Assembly: GCA_035294125.1 (NCBI GenBank)
Contig: DATGLM010000008.1
Location: 18,832-82,831, forward strand
From: CADDYT01 sp035294125
Lineage (GTDB): Bacteria; Chloroflexota; Ktedonobacteria; Ktedonobacterales; Ktedonobacteraceae
DNA: 64,000 bases
Direction of reading: 5' to 3'
Shown: one piece after another, positions 7,838 to 17,360 of the stretch
Position numbering within the stretch: position 1 is the first letter of the stretch
Layout of the letters: each line of letters begins with the position of its first letter
Program-made: the position numbers and the translations under genes
Notes under the pieces: generated by a model
Databases searched by the model: none
Told to the model about the DNA's origin: nothing
What the model saw: the letters and a program-made list of their open reading frames with translations, nothing else

Positions 7838-9445
7838 TCAACAGCCTCCCCCGGTCTGCCATGAAACTGTTACGGAGCGAGCGCCACCGGAGCCGGAGAA
7901 GGTGAAGTCATCTATCACACAGAAAAGATCAAAACCTACGTAATCGGCTGTTATCTCTATTGACGCGCCGGGCGACAATGTGCCGCTTGATGTAGAGAAA
8001 GAGTTAAAGCCTGCCGAAGAAATCTGCCAGTTCACACTTTGTGTCGTGGAGGCATTGGTCAGGGTGACAGTACAGGAATTGGCGTCTGTTGGACAACTGG
8101 AAGGGTTAACCTCCAGCACGGGCGGCGTACAACTCCACGGCACATCCACCGCCCCGCTGCTCGCTCCACTGTACGCGAAGGAGAGCGTGCCATTCTGGCA
8201 GGGCATCTGGTCGAAGGTGACGGTCGTTTGCTGCCCGCCTGAGAGGTTGCCCGAACCGGTATTCGGCTGCACGCCCAGATCGTTGGACGTCGACCAGCTA
8301 AGAGGCTCGGCATCGGAGGGCAGTGAGAGGATCACGCTGCACTGATAGGTGGCCGCGTAGGTTCCATCGAGGCTGCACGCGGAGTTGGTGGGATCGAGCG
8401 TCGAGGGGTTGGCCTGCAGCGTCGCCGCTTCACAATTCCAGCTTACTACGACGGTGTTGGCCCCGTTAGAGCCGTAGAAGGTGAACGTGCCGTCCTGGCA
8501 GGGAAGAGACGAGACGGTCAGGCTGATCGTTTCCCCCGGCGAGAGCGTGCCGCTTGAGAGGCTGAACGATGCGCCGCCCAGGCTGCTGCTCACCGCCCAG
8601 TTGACCTTGCCGTGAGAGGTCGAGGTCTCTCCCAGCGAGAGCGCACACTGGTAGGTGCTGCTCGTCGCTGTGCAGTTGCTGCTGCTCGGAACCAGGCTGC
8701 CTGCATCTACAGTCAGTACCGGTGGGGAAGAGCAGTTCCACTGCACGGCTACCGTATTGCTCTTACGGCCAATGAAGCTGAATTTGCCTTTGACACAGGC
8801 GTTATTGGGAACAAAGATGCTCACGGGAGTTGAGGTATCCGGCAACAGGGTGCCGCTGGCCGGTGTAAAGGTCACGCCGCTCAGACTGCTGAGCGCGTAC
8901 CAGTTGAGTTCGCCCTGCGCGGAACCGCCCTGGGCCAGAGTGATGGTGCAGTTCCAGCCATTCTGTATCGCCGGGCAGTTGCTATCCCAGGCTGCCAGGC
9001 TCAGGCCGGTGGTGGCCCCGTTGACCGTCAGAGCCGGGGCGGTACACGTCCAGGGGACGCGCACGGTATTGGCGGGGCCTTTGAACACCAGCGTGGCGCT
9101 GACCGCGCAGGCCACGTTGGGGATCGAGATGGAGACGGAAGCCGCCCCGCCCTGCGCCAGCACGCCGCTGGCGGGACTGAAGGTCACGCCGGTGAGACCG
9201 CTGGCGTAGGCGGACCAGGTGAGATTCTTTTTGAGCGTATCGCCCCGGCTCAACGTCACCTGACACGTCCAGCCCGCCGTCGCGCTATAGGAACAATCGG
9301 TCGTGCCATTAATACTGGTTGGACTGACTACGAGGACAGTGCCGGTTGAGGCGAAGGCTGCCGTGCTACCGGGTAGCTGTGCCAGCGTCAGCAGTACCAG
9401 GCAGAGCGCCGGTAGCAAAAGGAAGCGAAATTGTTTGAGTCGCAT
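7838..9445 (-). CDS. secreted protein of five Cys-containing Ig-like repeats
   Basis: A 535-residue exported protein. The start ATG at 9445 gives a textbook signal peptide (RLKQFRF, a hydrophobic LLLPALCLVLLTLA core, then an AFA cleavage site). A TTG at 9467-9469 would only add eight residues. The mature part is five tandem modules of about 90-100 residues. Each opens with L-x-V-(N/D/S)-P/A, has a C...WxC or C...YQC pair, a central FS-x-x-SG-x-L-x-G/P turn, a second Cys (C-x-x-G-x-(F/L)-x-F), and closes with V-x-W-x-C. The spacing suggests one or two disulfides per module and a beta-sandwich. The fifth module has lost the closing Cys pattern. No anchor was found, so it is secreted or surface-bound. 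It may act in adhesion or spore/mycelium surface display; this is inference. Confidence 0.8.
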   Translation of the reverse strand: MRLKQFRFLLLPALCLVLLTLAQLPGSTAAFASTGTVLVVSPTSINGTTDCSYSATAGWTCQVTLSRGDTLKKNLTWSAYASGLTGVTFSPASGVLAQGGAASVSISIPNVACAVSATLVFKGPANTVRVPWTCTAPALTVNGATTGLSLAAWDSNCPAIQNGWNCTITLAQGGSAQGELNWYALSSLSGVTFTPASGTLLPDTSTPVSIFVPNNACVKGKFSFIGRKSNTVAVQWNCSSPPVLTVDAGSLVPSSSNCTATSSTYQCALSLGETSTSHGKVNWAVSSSLGGASFSLSSGTLSPGETISLTVSSLPCQDGTFTFYGSNGANTVVVSWNCEAATLQANPSTLDPTNSACSLDGTYAATYQCSVILSLPSDAEPLSWSTSNDLGVQPNTGSGNLSGGQQTTVTFDQMPCQNGTLSFAYSGASSGAVDVPWSCTPPVLEVNPSSCPTDANSCTVTLTNASTTQSVNWQISSAGFNSFSTSSGTLSPGASIEITADYVGFDLFCVIDDFTFSGSGGARSVTVSWQTGGGC

Positions 9446-9484
9446 AGCGATGGTAAATCCTTTCTTCAATTGCTTATCAGTGGT

Positions 9485-10909
9485 TCAGCCGTCCTGAGTG
9501 GGAAAGAACTGGCCGTGCAGGCCGAGCGGGATGTGGTGAGGCACTTCTGCCCGGCCAATTTCCTCCAAGGTGTGAGCATCCAGCACCAGCAGGAAAGAGT
9601 TGCCTTTCTGTGCGTTCAACACCACCGAGAGCACCACGCCATCATCTTCCGCCTGCGCTCGCGGGGCCTGCACAAACACCGGTTCGCCGGGATAACATCC
9701 ATCCTGCGCCCAGATCTGCACCTCGTTGCGCTCGATATCGACGCGCACCAGCCGGTGAGCCAGCAGAGCCGCGCCCTCCCTTGCCGTGCCAATGCCGTAG
9801 GCGATGCCGTAACGACGGGCGTTGTAATGCGCGTAGTTGATGGTCGGCATTTCAATCTCGGCGTCCGTGATGCGTTCGTAAGTGGCAATGGCCGATGAGA
9901 TGCTCAGCGGCAGGCGATAGCGGCGAAACTCGCTCTGTGCGGGTTGCTTCCCCGGCTCCCTCCCCTTTCTCAAGGAGGGCAGGTTGGTCTGCTCAATGAT
10001 TGTCGTATCCGGGTAGGCGGCGAGATCAAGCACGATTTCGCCGCCATGCTCGAAGGCATTGATGTGGTGGAAGGAGAAAAAAGCTTCGCTTTCGTAGTAG
10101 CCCACAATCATGCCGTCCCGTTTGGCCATCACGAGAAAGAGCGTCGGTTCCTGTGGGCGCCAGGTGAAATGCTGGATGAAGGCTTTATTCCCACCGAGCA
10201 GTTCGATGGGCGCGACGCGAAAGGGATATTCGGCCAGCACGATGAAATGCTCGGTGATGCTGAAGGAATGGATGTAGGATGGCTCCGACGTGGGATACGC
10301 CCCGATCAATCGCCGGTACCGACCGTCATCATCTGTGATGCCGAAGACCTGCACCATGCTTTGCATGCCAAATTCGGTCAGGTAGCTGATCGTTCTCTTC
10401 CCGGCTGCATCATAGTGGGGATGAGCTGACCCGTAATGACCAGTTAAACTGTCCTCGTAATGAACGATACCCAGCGTTTCAAGCGTCCGCGGGTCAAAGG
10501 CGATGGGCAGAGGGGCCTCGGTCATGGCGAGAAACTCACCGGCGACGCGCTGGATGCTCACATTGGGATTCATCATCTCGCTCATCGCATGTTTGAACAG
10601 CGCCTTGCAGGGGTCGACGGCGAAGAGCGCATACGACACGCTGCCCTCCTGCATGGCCGTTCTATACGCCTCGCTGCGCACGAACCTGTTGGCATAGGAG
10701 ACGCTGCCGTCCCGGAAGGTGAAGCGATGCAGCATAGCTAAGCCGTCGAACCAGTGCCAGACCTGTTCGGAGCCGACCTCGAACTTCGCCGGCCCATTGC
10801 GCAGCAGTGAGCCTGCAAGCCAGCGCGGAATGCTTCCCTCGATGGGTACGTTGTCCAGCTGGATCTCTTCGTCCAGCGAAGTGTAACCCAGGGCAAAAGG
10901 ATTGGTCAT
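9485..10909 (-). CDS. carotenoid cleavage oxygenase (RPE65/CCD family)
   Basis: A 474-residue member of the carotenoid oxygenase family: seven-bladed propeller enzymes with a non-haem Fe(II) held by four histidines. The family opening GSIPRWLAGSLLRNGP is followed by HWFDGLAMLHRFTF. Candidate iron histidines occur in SAHPHYD, YIHSFSITEH, FSFHHINAFEHGGE and the C-terminal LGLHGQFFP. Length is normal. The start at 10909 follows AAAGGAAG by 8 bases and is preferred to an upstream in-frame start at 10945. It lies 44 bp after the VC0807-type membrane gene on the same strand, so the two are probably co-transcribed. No carotenoid synthesis genes are in the window, so the substrate (apocarotenoid, carotenoid or stilbene) is unknown. 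Confidence 0.94.
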   Translation of the reverse strand: MTNPFALGYTSLDEEIQLDNVPIEGSIPRWLAGSLLRNGPAKFEVGSEQVWHWFDGLAMLHRFTFRDGSVSYANRFVRSEAYRTAMQEGSVSYALFAVDPCKALFKHAMSEMMNPNVSIQRVAGEFLAMTEAPLPIAFDPRTLETLGIVHYEDSLTGHYGSAHPHYDAAGKRTISYLTEFGMQSMVQVFGITDDDGRYRRLIGAYPTSEPSYIHSFSITEHFIVLAEYPFRVAPIELLGGNKAFIQHFTWRPQEPTLFLVMAKRDGMIVGYYESEAFFSFHHINAFEHGGEIVLDLAAYPDTTIIEQTNLPSLRKGREPGKQPAQSEFRRYRLPLSISSAIATYERITDAEIEMPTINYAHYNARRYGIAYGIGTAREGAALLAHRLVRVDIERNEVQIWAQDGCYPGEPVFVQAPRAQAEDDGVVLSVVLNAQKGNSFLLVLDAHTLEEIGRAEVPHHIPLGLHGQFFPTQDG

Positions 10910-10953
10910 CGATGTTGCTTCCTTTCCTGTTCGCACGGAAATCAATCGCTGTC

Positions 10954-11649
10954 CTACAGGTTCGTCTCCTGAAGCCGCCGCGCCTCCCCTCGTTTGCGCA
11001 GCAGAGCGCCAGCCCGCAGCGTCCAGGCGATGACGGCGATAGTGATGCCGTAGAAGATGATGGGGGAAACGATCAGGAATTGCGAGAGCGGCAGAGAGTA
11101 GACGAGGAGCAGGCGCACAACGAACTCAACGGCGTAGGTAACGCCCCAGACAATGGTGACGGTGCGAATATAGCCGCGAAAGGCCGGGTATTGCCAGGCA
11201 GCCTCGAAAGCAGCTTCCTGCTGTGGGTTATTGCCCGTCGTGAAGTAACGGATGATGTAGAACCACAGTGGTCTGGGGAAGAGCAGCGAGATCAGACAGA
11301 CGATGCCGAACAGCACCGTCAGGAACGACTCACGAATCTGGAAGAGACGGGCATCACCGCTGACGAAGGTGAGGACGATGGAGACGGCTATCGTGGTCAA
11401 CGCGAACGCGCCCAGTACATCAACCCTCCTCTGGCGCAGCAAACTGACGATCGTGCCAATCATCGCCGGGATCGCGGAGATGAATAACGCGCTGACATCC
11501 GAGAGGGAGGTATAGTGCTTGACGAGCTGGTAAATGAGGATGACGAGTACGCCATTTACAAAGACGCTCGGTAAAAGCCCTACAATCATCACGCGCAACG
11601 AAGGTGGCTTGAGATCCGCCGCCGTTGGAGTTACTGGAGTCTGGGTCAT
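10954..11649 (-). CDS. VC0807-type polytopic membrane protein
   Basis: A 231-residue integral membrane protein with about six hydrophobic segments. The stretch VSGDARLFQIRESFLTVLFG, followed by LISLLFPRPLWFYIIRYF, matches the conserved core of the VC0807 family, distant relatives of intracellular septation protein A. The function of the family is not established. An AGGAAA ribosome site precedes the ATG at 11649. It is the first gene of a probable two-gene unit with the carotenoid oxygenase and sits downstream of the large LuxR gene, 191 bp away on the same strand. Confidence 0.75.
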   Translation of the reverse strand: MTQTPVTPTAADLKPPSLRVMIVGLLPSVFVNGVLVILIYQLVKHYTSLSDVSALFISAIPAMIGTIVSLLRQRRVDVLGAFALTTIAVSIVLTFVSGDARLFQIRESFLTVLFGIVCLISLLFPRPLWFYIIRYFTTGNNPQQEAAFEAAWQYPAFRGYIRTVTIVWGVTYAVEFVVRLLLVYSLPLSQFLIVSPIIFYGITIAVIAWTLRAGALLRKRGEARRLQETNL

Positions 11650-11840
11650 AAGTATGTTTCCTTTCTATCTGTCGAGAATGAGTATGTTGTTTCTCTTGTT
11701 GAGGAAAGTATACTTACCCGCCGTCTGGGTTAGCACCTATCAAAAGTTGGGAAAAGGGGTGGGATTTGTGGATAGGAGCATAACCAGTACAAAGTAGGGG
11801 CGCAATTAGCTGCACCGATGGAGGGATGAGATGGGAGAAG

Positions 11841-14636
11841 CTAGAGCAAATTCAGTTCTCTTGCTCGCGCCACGGCCCGCGTGCGGCTCTGCACGTGGAG
11901 CTTACCGTAAACGATATTTACGTACCATTTCACCGTGCTGACGGCCAGCACAAGGCGATCGGCGATTTCGCGATTGGAGTACCCTTCAGCCAGCAGGCGC
12001 AGCACTTCCAGTTCGCGCTCGCTCAACGGCTCGGCCAGCGGTGATGCTGTGGTGAGCGGGGGCGTATCTGGCGGTCGGAACGCAGCGCCGGAAGCGGCGC
12101 TGTTTTCAACGCCAGCAGCGGTGAGGAGTTTTTCGATGTAGGATGCTGAAGGTCGCTTTCGATCCTGCTGCGACACGGGATGCTGCCTGTACAGTTGTGT
12201 ATGAATGAGTACGAGCAGGTCTGCCAGTGCAGCACCTTCATCAATGAAGAGTCTGATATAGCCTTCCGGTTCGGCGATAAGCAGCGCACGTTCAAGCAAA
12301 TCTGTAGCGATCTCTTGCTTTCTCTGAGTCTGGTGGGCGAGGGCCTGAAGGACGAGAATTTCAATACTATTTTTGATGCGCCCGCGCGTCTGTACCAGCC
12401 GCAAGAGCGAGTCCAGGCAGGTGAAGGCATCATCGAAGCTGCCCTGCGCGATCAGCACGCGCGCCAGAATGAGATATTCGTTGATACGCAGCGGATTTAC
12501 CTCATCCTGCGCGCGCAGAGAGCATCGCCGCAGCCAGCGTCCTGCTGCCTCCAGATCGCCCTGTGCGAGCGCCAGCCGGGCCTGGACGGCAGCGGAGAAA
12601 GAGACCAGCGTGGGAGGTATATTCGGGTTGCGCGCCAGCCGGTCGATTTTCTCCCATAACTCCTGTAGACCCTCCTGATCTCGTTGAGCGTGGCTGAGCT
12701 GGGCCAGCAAAAGATATCCTTCCAGCGCAGTGCGGCTATTCTCCATGTACAGGCATTGTTCGACGCCTTCGCGCAAGAGACGCCCGGCTGCTTCCAGATT
12801 GTTCCACTCGTATTGCAGGCGACCCAGGCCCACGTGGATCGGCCCCAGCACCACCGTTGCGCCACCCTGCTGGTGAGCAAGCTGAATCGCCTGCCGATAC
12901 GTCTCTTCCGCCCTGTGCAGATATCCCTGTACGGCCTGAAATGAAGCCAGTTCGTGGGTAGCCATAAACGCCATGTACAGATTGTCGCTGGCTCTATTGC
13001 GCGCTACCGCCTCTGCCATCGCCTGCACGGCAGCACCCACATCACCGGCGATCCAGTACGCTATTCCCAGATACCACGTGACTAATCCTGTGGAAATATC
13101 ATCCTCTGGCAGATAGGTGAGCGCCTCCCGTGCGAAGACAATAGTACGCTCGCTCTCCTCCTGAATAATGGCAATCGAGGCGCGTATGGCGGCAATCTCT
13201 CCTATCAGATGGTAGACCGGCAGCATATGTGCCGCTGGCTCAGGGAGGCGTTCAAGACTCTGCCTGGCAGCATGGACGTGGTAGCGCCGCTCTATCTCCT
13301 GTAGCTGGCGTTCGGCGTCGGCATACTGACCCGTGAGGAAGAGCAGCCAGGCACGCAAAACGCTCAGGCCGGGACGGGATTGCAGTTCTTCCGCAGGCAA
13401 CTGATCCAGCCATGAAGAGAGAGTAGCGAATGCTCCCTGTTTGGTCAGCGCGACGCCCACCGCTTCGATCAATTGCGCCGCCCGTGGAAAATCTTTTGCC
13501 GCCAGCGCGTGCTGGATGGCTTCGGGCAGCAAGCCATGCTGTTCGTACCACGTACCGGCCTTGCTGTGCAGTAACGGTATCAGTTCGGGCTGCTCGCGCT
13601 GCAAACGGTAGCGCAGCAACTCGGCGAAGAGGTGATGATAGCGATACCAGTGCCGCTCATCGTCAAGAGGTTGCAGGAACAGGTTGGCCTGCTCCACCCG
13701 CTCAAGCATAGCCTGCCCATCCGCCTGTTTGTTGACAGCCTCGCACAATGGGCCGCACATGCGCTCAAGGATAGAGGTGTGTAACAGGAACGCCTGTACT
13801 TCAGCAGGCTGAAGCGTAAAGACTTCCTGCATCAGGTAGTCGACGATGTAGCGGTGACTGCCAGTAAAGGCTTTGATGAAGCCAGAAATGTCCTTGCGGC
13901 CCTGCATCGAGAGGGCCGCTAACTGCAAACCGGCAATCCAGCCCTCCGCCCGCATGTCCAGAGCCTCAATTTCCTCAGTAGAGAGCTGAAGACCGGCCAC
14001 CTGCTGAAAAAAGACGGCAGTTTCCTCCGGTGTGAAGCGCAGATCTGATGTGCGAAATTCGGTTAATCGCCCGCGCGTGCGCCAGCGCGCCAGAGGCAGC
14101 AGAGGATCAGCGCGTGTAGCAATGACGGCGTGCAGGCGAGGCGGCAGGTGTTCGAGGAAGAAGGCGAGCGAGGTATGAACCGGTTGCGCCGTGATGCTGT
14201 GATAATCGTCCAGTACCAGGATGATATCTCGCTCGACCTGCGCCAGCGTATTGAGCAGCGTGGTCAGAATCGCTTCGATTGATACCTGCCTGAGCGCCGC
14301 GAGAAGCGGCCTGGCCTCCTTGCTTGCTCCTGGCTGAACGCTCTCCAGCGCGGCCAACACGTAGGACCAGAAACGTGTGAGATCATCGTCGCCGCCATCC
14401 AGAGAAACCCAGGCCGACGCCCATTGATGCTGCTGAAGCACGGAGCTGAGCAGAGTCGTTTTGCCAGACCCTGCCGGGGCTGTGAGCAGCGTGAGCGGAC
14501 CGTGCAGGGCGGCTTGCAGCCTGTCGATCAGGCGCGGTCGCACAGTCACGACCGAACGTGTGGGAGGAATAACAAGTTTGGTCGCCAGCAGGAATTGATC
14601 GCCCGTTTCTGCCACCGGGTAGTCTATCTGGGACAT
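11841..14636 (-). CDS. MalT-type LuxR family transcriptional regulator (STAND ATPase)
   Basis: A 931-residue regulator with three parts. The N-terminal NTPase has Walker A APAGSGKTTLL (about 50-60) and Walker B-like IILVLDDYHSI (about 135-145), then the winged-helix/arm region. The middle (about 380-800) is a long helical tetratricopeptide-like superhelix. The C-terminal LuxR helix-turn-helix begins LSERELEVLRLLAEGYSN and continues EIADRLVLAVSTVKWYVNIV. Such STAND proteins bind an inducer through the TPR-like part, oligomerise with ATP and activate transcription. The ATG at 14636 is preferred; the TTG at 14648 sits directly on the AGGAG. The likely targets are neighbouring genes, perhaps the downstream membrane protein/carotenoid oxygenase unit, but no operator was identified. 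Confidence 0.93.
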   Translation of the reverse strand: MSQIDYPVAETGDQFLLATKLVIPPTRSVVTVRPRLIDRLQAALHGPLTLLTAPAGSGKTTLLSSVLQQHQWASAWVSLDGGDDDLTRFWSYVLAALESVQPGASKEARPLLAALRQVSIEAILTTLLNTLAQVERDIILVLDDYHSITAQPVHTSLAFFLEHLPPRLHAVIATRADPLLPLARWRTRGRLTEFRTSDLRFTPEETAVFFQQVAGLQLSTEEIEALDMRAEGWIAGLQLAALSMQGRKDISGFIKAFTGSHRYIVDYLMQEVFTLQPAEVQAFLLHTSILERMCGPLCEAVNKQADGQAMLERVEQANLFLQPLDDERHWYRYHHLFAELLRYRLQREQPELIPLLHSKAGTWYEQHGLLPEAIQHALAAKDFPRAAQLIEAVGVALTKQGAFATLSSWLDQLPAEELQSRPGLSVLRAWLLFLTGQYADAERQLQEIERRYHVHAARQSLERLPEPAAHMLPVYHLIGEIAAIRASIAIIQEESERTIVFAREALTYLPEDDISTGLVTWYLGIAYWIAGDVGAAVQAMAEAVARNRASDNLYMAFMATHELASFQAVQGYLHRAEETYRQAIQLAHQQGGATVVLGPIHVGLGRLQYEWNNLEAAGRLLREGVEQCLYMENSRTALEGYLLLAQLSHAQRDQEGLQELWEKIDRLARNPNIPPTLVSFSAAVQARLALAQGDLEAAGRWLRRCSLRAQDEVNPLRINEYLILARVLIAQGSFDDAFTCLDSLLRLVQTRGRIKNSIEILVLQALAHQTQRKQEIATDLLERALLIAEPEGYIRLFIDEGAALADLLVLIHTQLYRQHPVSQQDRKRPSASYIEKLLTAAGVENSAASGAAFRPPDTPPLTTASPLAEPLSERELEVLRLLAEGYSNREIADRLVLAVSTVKWYVNIVYGKLHVQSRTRAVARARELNLL

Positions 14637-14752
14637 GGCCGCAAACAACTCCTCTTGCCCCTGTTGACCGCTGTCATCCAGAGCAACATCTCTACGTGCC
14701 AGATGGATCTTTTGGTATCAGTATATTCTCTTTTTACTGGAACTGTCAAAAT

Positions 14753-14793
14753 AAAAAAGGAGTGGGATGGCGAACTCATCGCCATCCCACTCC
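14753..14793 (-). terminator. intrinsic terminator of HAF-repeat gene
   Basis: A perfect 14-bp stem (14759-14772 with 14780-14793, 7-base loop) is followed on the minus strand by a run of six T at 14758-14753. It lies 30 bp beyond the stop of the 14824-15933 gene: a strong Rho-independent terminator. Confidence 0.9.
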
Positions 14794-14823
14794 TTCGCAG
14801 ATGCCGTTATTGAGATTGTGAGA

Positions 14824-15933
14824 CTACAGGTGGTTCATGAACCACTGGATGATATTCATAGGTGACGGAGCCTGCGAGGCCGTATGCTGCTGGCTGCCAT
14901 TTGAGGTTGTAGTAACGGGCTGAGCCAGGAAGCCATCCGTGTTGCCTTTCGCATCGACGTAGAAGCCGACCAGTTGACCGTCGTCATTGATACCGTTGAC
15001 AGTGGTGCCATTGCTGCCCTGGATAGCGTTGCTATTGAACGTCTTCCCGTTGCTGATGCCATGTGGGTCATCGATTGTCTGCCACTGCGCGTGATGCAGC
15101 GGATTCGACAGCAGAAAACCGCGCGTCTGGTTATTGCTGTCCACGTAGGAGCCAACGATTTGATCAGCGTCGTTGACGCCCAGAGCCATCGTGGTAGCCG
15201 AGTTCGGGAACGAGAACACGCTGTAGGTCCCTCCCTTGAACAGGAACCCCAGAACGGTCTTGCCATCAGACGCCGTGAAGAAACCAGCCACATCGCCATT
15301 GCCATTGATCGCCGCTGCGGTCAAATTGCTGCCGCCGTCGGGTGGGTGGATGTGAGTGAATTGGCCGGTGGACAGGTTAAGTTTGAACCCGTGCGTGTTC
15401 CCTTGCCCATCCATGTCGAAGCCAACCGCGAATCCCTGATCGTTGATACCAAGCAACTGCGTGAACGACGGTTTCGCATTGCTCGGGCTGGAGGAAGTGA
15501 CCGGAGCAACAGCGTCGGGACCCCGGAAGGAGGTGAAGACGCCATTCCACTCGACGAAGCCGAAGTTGTTCCCAAAGCTATCAACCCAGAAACCGGCTGT
15601 GTCACCCTTGTTGTTGATGGCCGTGACCTGCGTCTGCACCGAGCCGGGGAAGTTCTCGTTGGCGTAGTTGCCCTGGCCGTAGGGTCGTGAAAGGGTGTAA
15701 CCCTTGTTGGGGTGCTGCGCGTCGGCTCCACTGCCGAAGTAGCCAGCGATCTCCCCATGTTTGTTGATACCGAGCAACTGGTTGAAGGTCACATCGGCCT
15801 GGTTGTCGAGGGTCGTGAAATGGTATGGGGTTTTAGTTATGGGGCTGGCACCAGCAGCTACGGTAGCCAGCAGGATGCCCAGAAAGGCCAGCATCGAGGC
15901 CATCATGAAGCGGCGAAAAAGCGGTTTAAGCAT
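14824..15933 (-). CDS. secreted HAF-repeat protein
   Basis: A 369-residue exported protein: signal peptide with basic LFRRF, a hydrophobic MMASMLAFLGILLAT core and cleavage after AGA or nearby. The mature part is built of about six to seven repeats containing GIN(D/K/N)-x-G-x-x-(A/V)G-(F/Y)-x-(D/S)-x-x-G-x-x-x-GF/Y. Examples are GINKHGEIAGYFGSG, GINDQGFAVGFDMDGQGNTH, GVNDADQIVGSYVDSNNQT and GINDDGQLVGFYVDAKGNTD. This is the extracellular HAF repeat pattern, a beta-structure of unknown function. The protein ends in a short hydrophobic helix (MNIIQWFMNHL) but no clear anchor. The gene stands alone with its own terminator; the ATG at 15933 is the only start that gives the signal peptide. Confidence 0.82.
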   Translation of the reverse strand: MLKPLFRRFMMASMLAFLGILLATVAAGASPITKTPYHFTTLDNQADVTFNQLLGINKHGEIAGYFGSGADAQHPNKGYTLSRPYGQGNYANENFPGSVQTQVTAINNKGDTAGFWVDSFGNNFGFVEWNGVFTSFRGPDAVAPVTSSSPSNAKPSFTQLLGINDQGFAVGFDMDGQGNTHGFKLNLSTGQFTHIHPPDGGSNLTAAAINGNGDVAGFFTASDGKTVLGFLFKGGTYSVFSFPNSATTMALGVNDADQIVGSYVDSNNQTRGFLLSNPLHHAQWQTIDDPHGISNGKTFNSNAIQGSNGTTVNGINDDGQLVGFYVDAKGNTDGFLAQPVTTTSNGSQQHTASQAPSPMNIIQWFMNHL

Positions 15934-16137
15934 GTTTTTTCTTCTCCATTGGTTTTAGAATGCGCAAACCTTCTTACAGTTTGCGCCGGTTTATACAGAG
16001 ACATTTCATAGAGCAATTTTTCTCCGGTAAGACGCTTACCTCAATTGCTTGCTCATAGTATGCCGTATCCGCTTCATGAAAATAAGATCATCCACTAGTC
16101 TTTTACTGGTCTTTTTTCTCGCCTGTCTTAACAAGAA

Positions 16138-16189
16138 AATGAAAAGAGAGCCATCCACCAGGAAAAGGAAAAAGGGAGATGACTCTCTT
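16138..16189 (-). terminator. probable terminator after EXORDIUM-like gene
   Basis: On the minus strand a 12-bp stem (16189-16178 with 16155-16144, one G-U pair) encloses a pyrimidine-rich loop and is followed by T-rich sequence. It starts 38 bp beyond the stop at 16228. The remainder of the 15934-16227 gap shows nothing recognisable. Confidence 0.55.
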
Positions 16190-16227
16190 CTTGAGAGAAC
16201 CTTCTGGCCGGTGCTGGAGACAATCGA

Positions 16228-16986
16228 TCAGACGCAGGAGTTGGCCTGGTTTGACCACTCCTGCTGGACGGTGTAGTTGCCCACCTGCTTCGTCTTCCAG
16301 GCGCAGATGTCGCCGATTTCCCCGTTTGTATCGTCGTACCACCCCTGTCCGGGGATGGGGTCGGTAATGGCCTCACAGAGTTCGTGCGAACTGGTCGTTG
16401 TGAGGGCGTCAAACACGGCGAGATTTGCGGCACAGCCGCTGCAATCGGGGTATGGCTCGACCGCGTAGAAGATTTGTCCGTTGTTGATGGTGTCGTGATA
16501 GCCGCAGAATGCCTGGCACGATGCGCTGCCACCCTGATCTACTACAACGCCTGTCGGGAAGTAGACGAAGTAAAGTGTGTTCGCGGTGGGTTGCGGCAAG
16601 GTGTTGTTGGCGATAGCGTTCTGAAGCATCGTCTGGATATCTGCATCGGCCACTATCTGCCCGACATCAGGGGTAGTGATAGTGGTCGTGCCAATGCGGC
16701 TACCGTGCCCGATGGGCATTGTCTGCGTGCTGTACTCTGCCAGTTGATCGATCAATGGGCTGGTCAGAATATAATCGAAGAAAGCGTTTATCTGCGGGAT
16801 CAAGTCGCTCATGGGGGATTGTTGCCAGGCCGAGCCCCAGAAGACAGTGTAGACCTGGACGCTGGTCAGCAAGGGGCCACCACGATAGGTAAGCTGAGGG
16901 GATGCGGTCGCGGATGGCGTAAGCATGCCAGGCCTGTAAAGCGGAACAACATGCTCAAAGGTACCCTGTTGGGGTTGTACAGACAT
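16228..16986 (-). CDS. EXORDIUM/phosphate-induced-like protein with HExxE motif
   Basis: A 252-residue protein with no obvious Sec signal. After a proline-rich lead comes YRGGPLLTSVQVYTVFWGS, then FFDYILTSPLIDQLAEY. Then come a Cys-rich segment (CQAFCGYHD, PYPDCSGCAANL) and the block SSHELCEAITDPIPGQGWYD followed by GEIGDIC. This order (VYTVFWG, CGYH, C-x-x-C, SHE-x-x-EA-x-TDP) is what I associate with bacterial relatives of plant EXORDIUM/phi-1 proteins. HELCE resembles, but is not, the HExxH zinc-protease motif. The start at 16986 is chosen because AGGAG lies 10-11 bases upstream; an ATG at 16995 is too close. Function is unknown. The 374-bp gap upstream (16987-17360) holds no gene or clear signal. 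Confidence 0.6.
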   Translation of the reverse strand: MSVQPQQGTFEHVVPLYRPGMLTPSATASPQLTYRGGPLLTSVQVYTVFWGSAWQQSPMSDLIPQINAFFDYILTSPLIDQLAEYSTQTMPIGHGSRIGTTTITTPDVGQIVADADIQTMLQNAIANNTLPQPTANTLYFVYFPTGVVVDQGGSASCQAFCGYHDTINNGQIFYAVEPYPDCSGCAANLAVFDALTTTSSHELCEAITDPIPGQGWYDDTNGEIGDICAWKTKQVGNYTVQQEWSNQANSCV

Positions 16987-17360
16987 AAAAGTCATTTCTC
17001 CTTCCACTGATGGATATCAGAATTTGTTATACCAGAAAGTCCGCACGCCTTTCTATGCTAGCTTCCTTTCCTCAAGAAAAGTACAGAAATATGTAAAAAA
17101 TCTGTAAAGTCTCCATCTTCAGTTCCTGCCCCTGCTCTGGCGAGCAGGCTGCTATTCTTAACACGTCTCTTGCGCAGCAAAAGAATCACTGTCGGGCATA
17201 CAGGCCATTTCTGTGGGGAAGCGGATCGGTTTTCAAGGTCAGCCGAATGGTCTTATCGCCAGAGTAGGATACAATATTTCGAAGCGGCAAGGAAATGGAA
17301 GGAAATGGATAGAGGTGATTATACCGGGGCTTTCCACCACACGCTGAGCAACGCGGGCTG

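Noticed and set aside
7476..7862. A 128-codon minus-strand frame and a 105-codon plus-strand frame in the 7400-7837 gap
   Set aside because: Overlapping frames with no domain or ribosome site; they run through two hairpin repeats, so the frames are probably chance.
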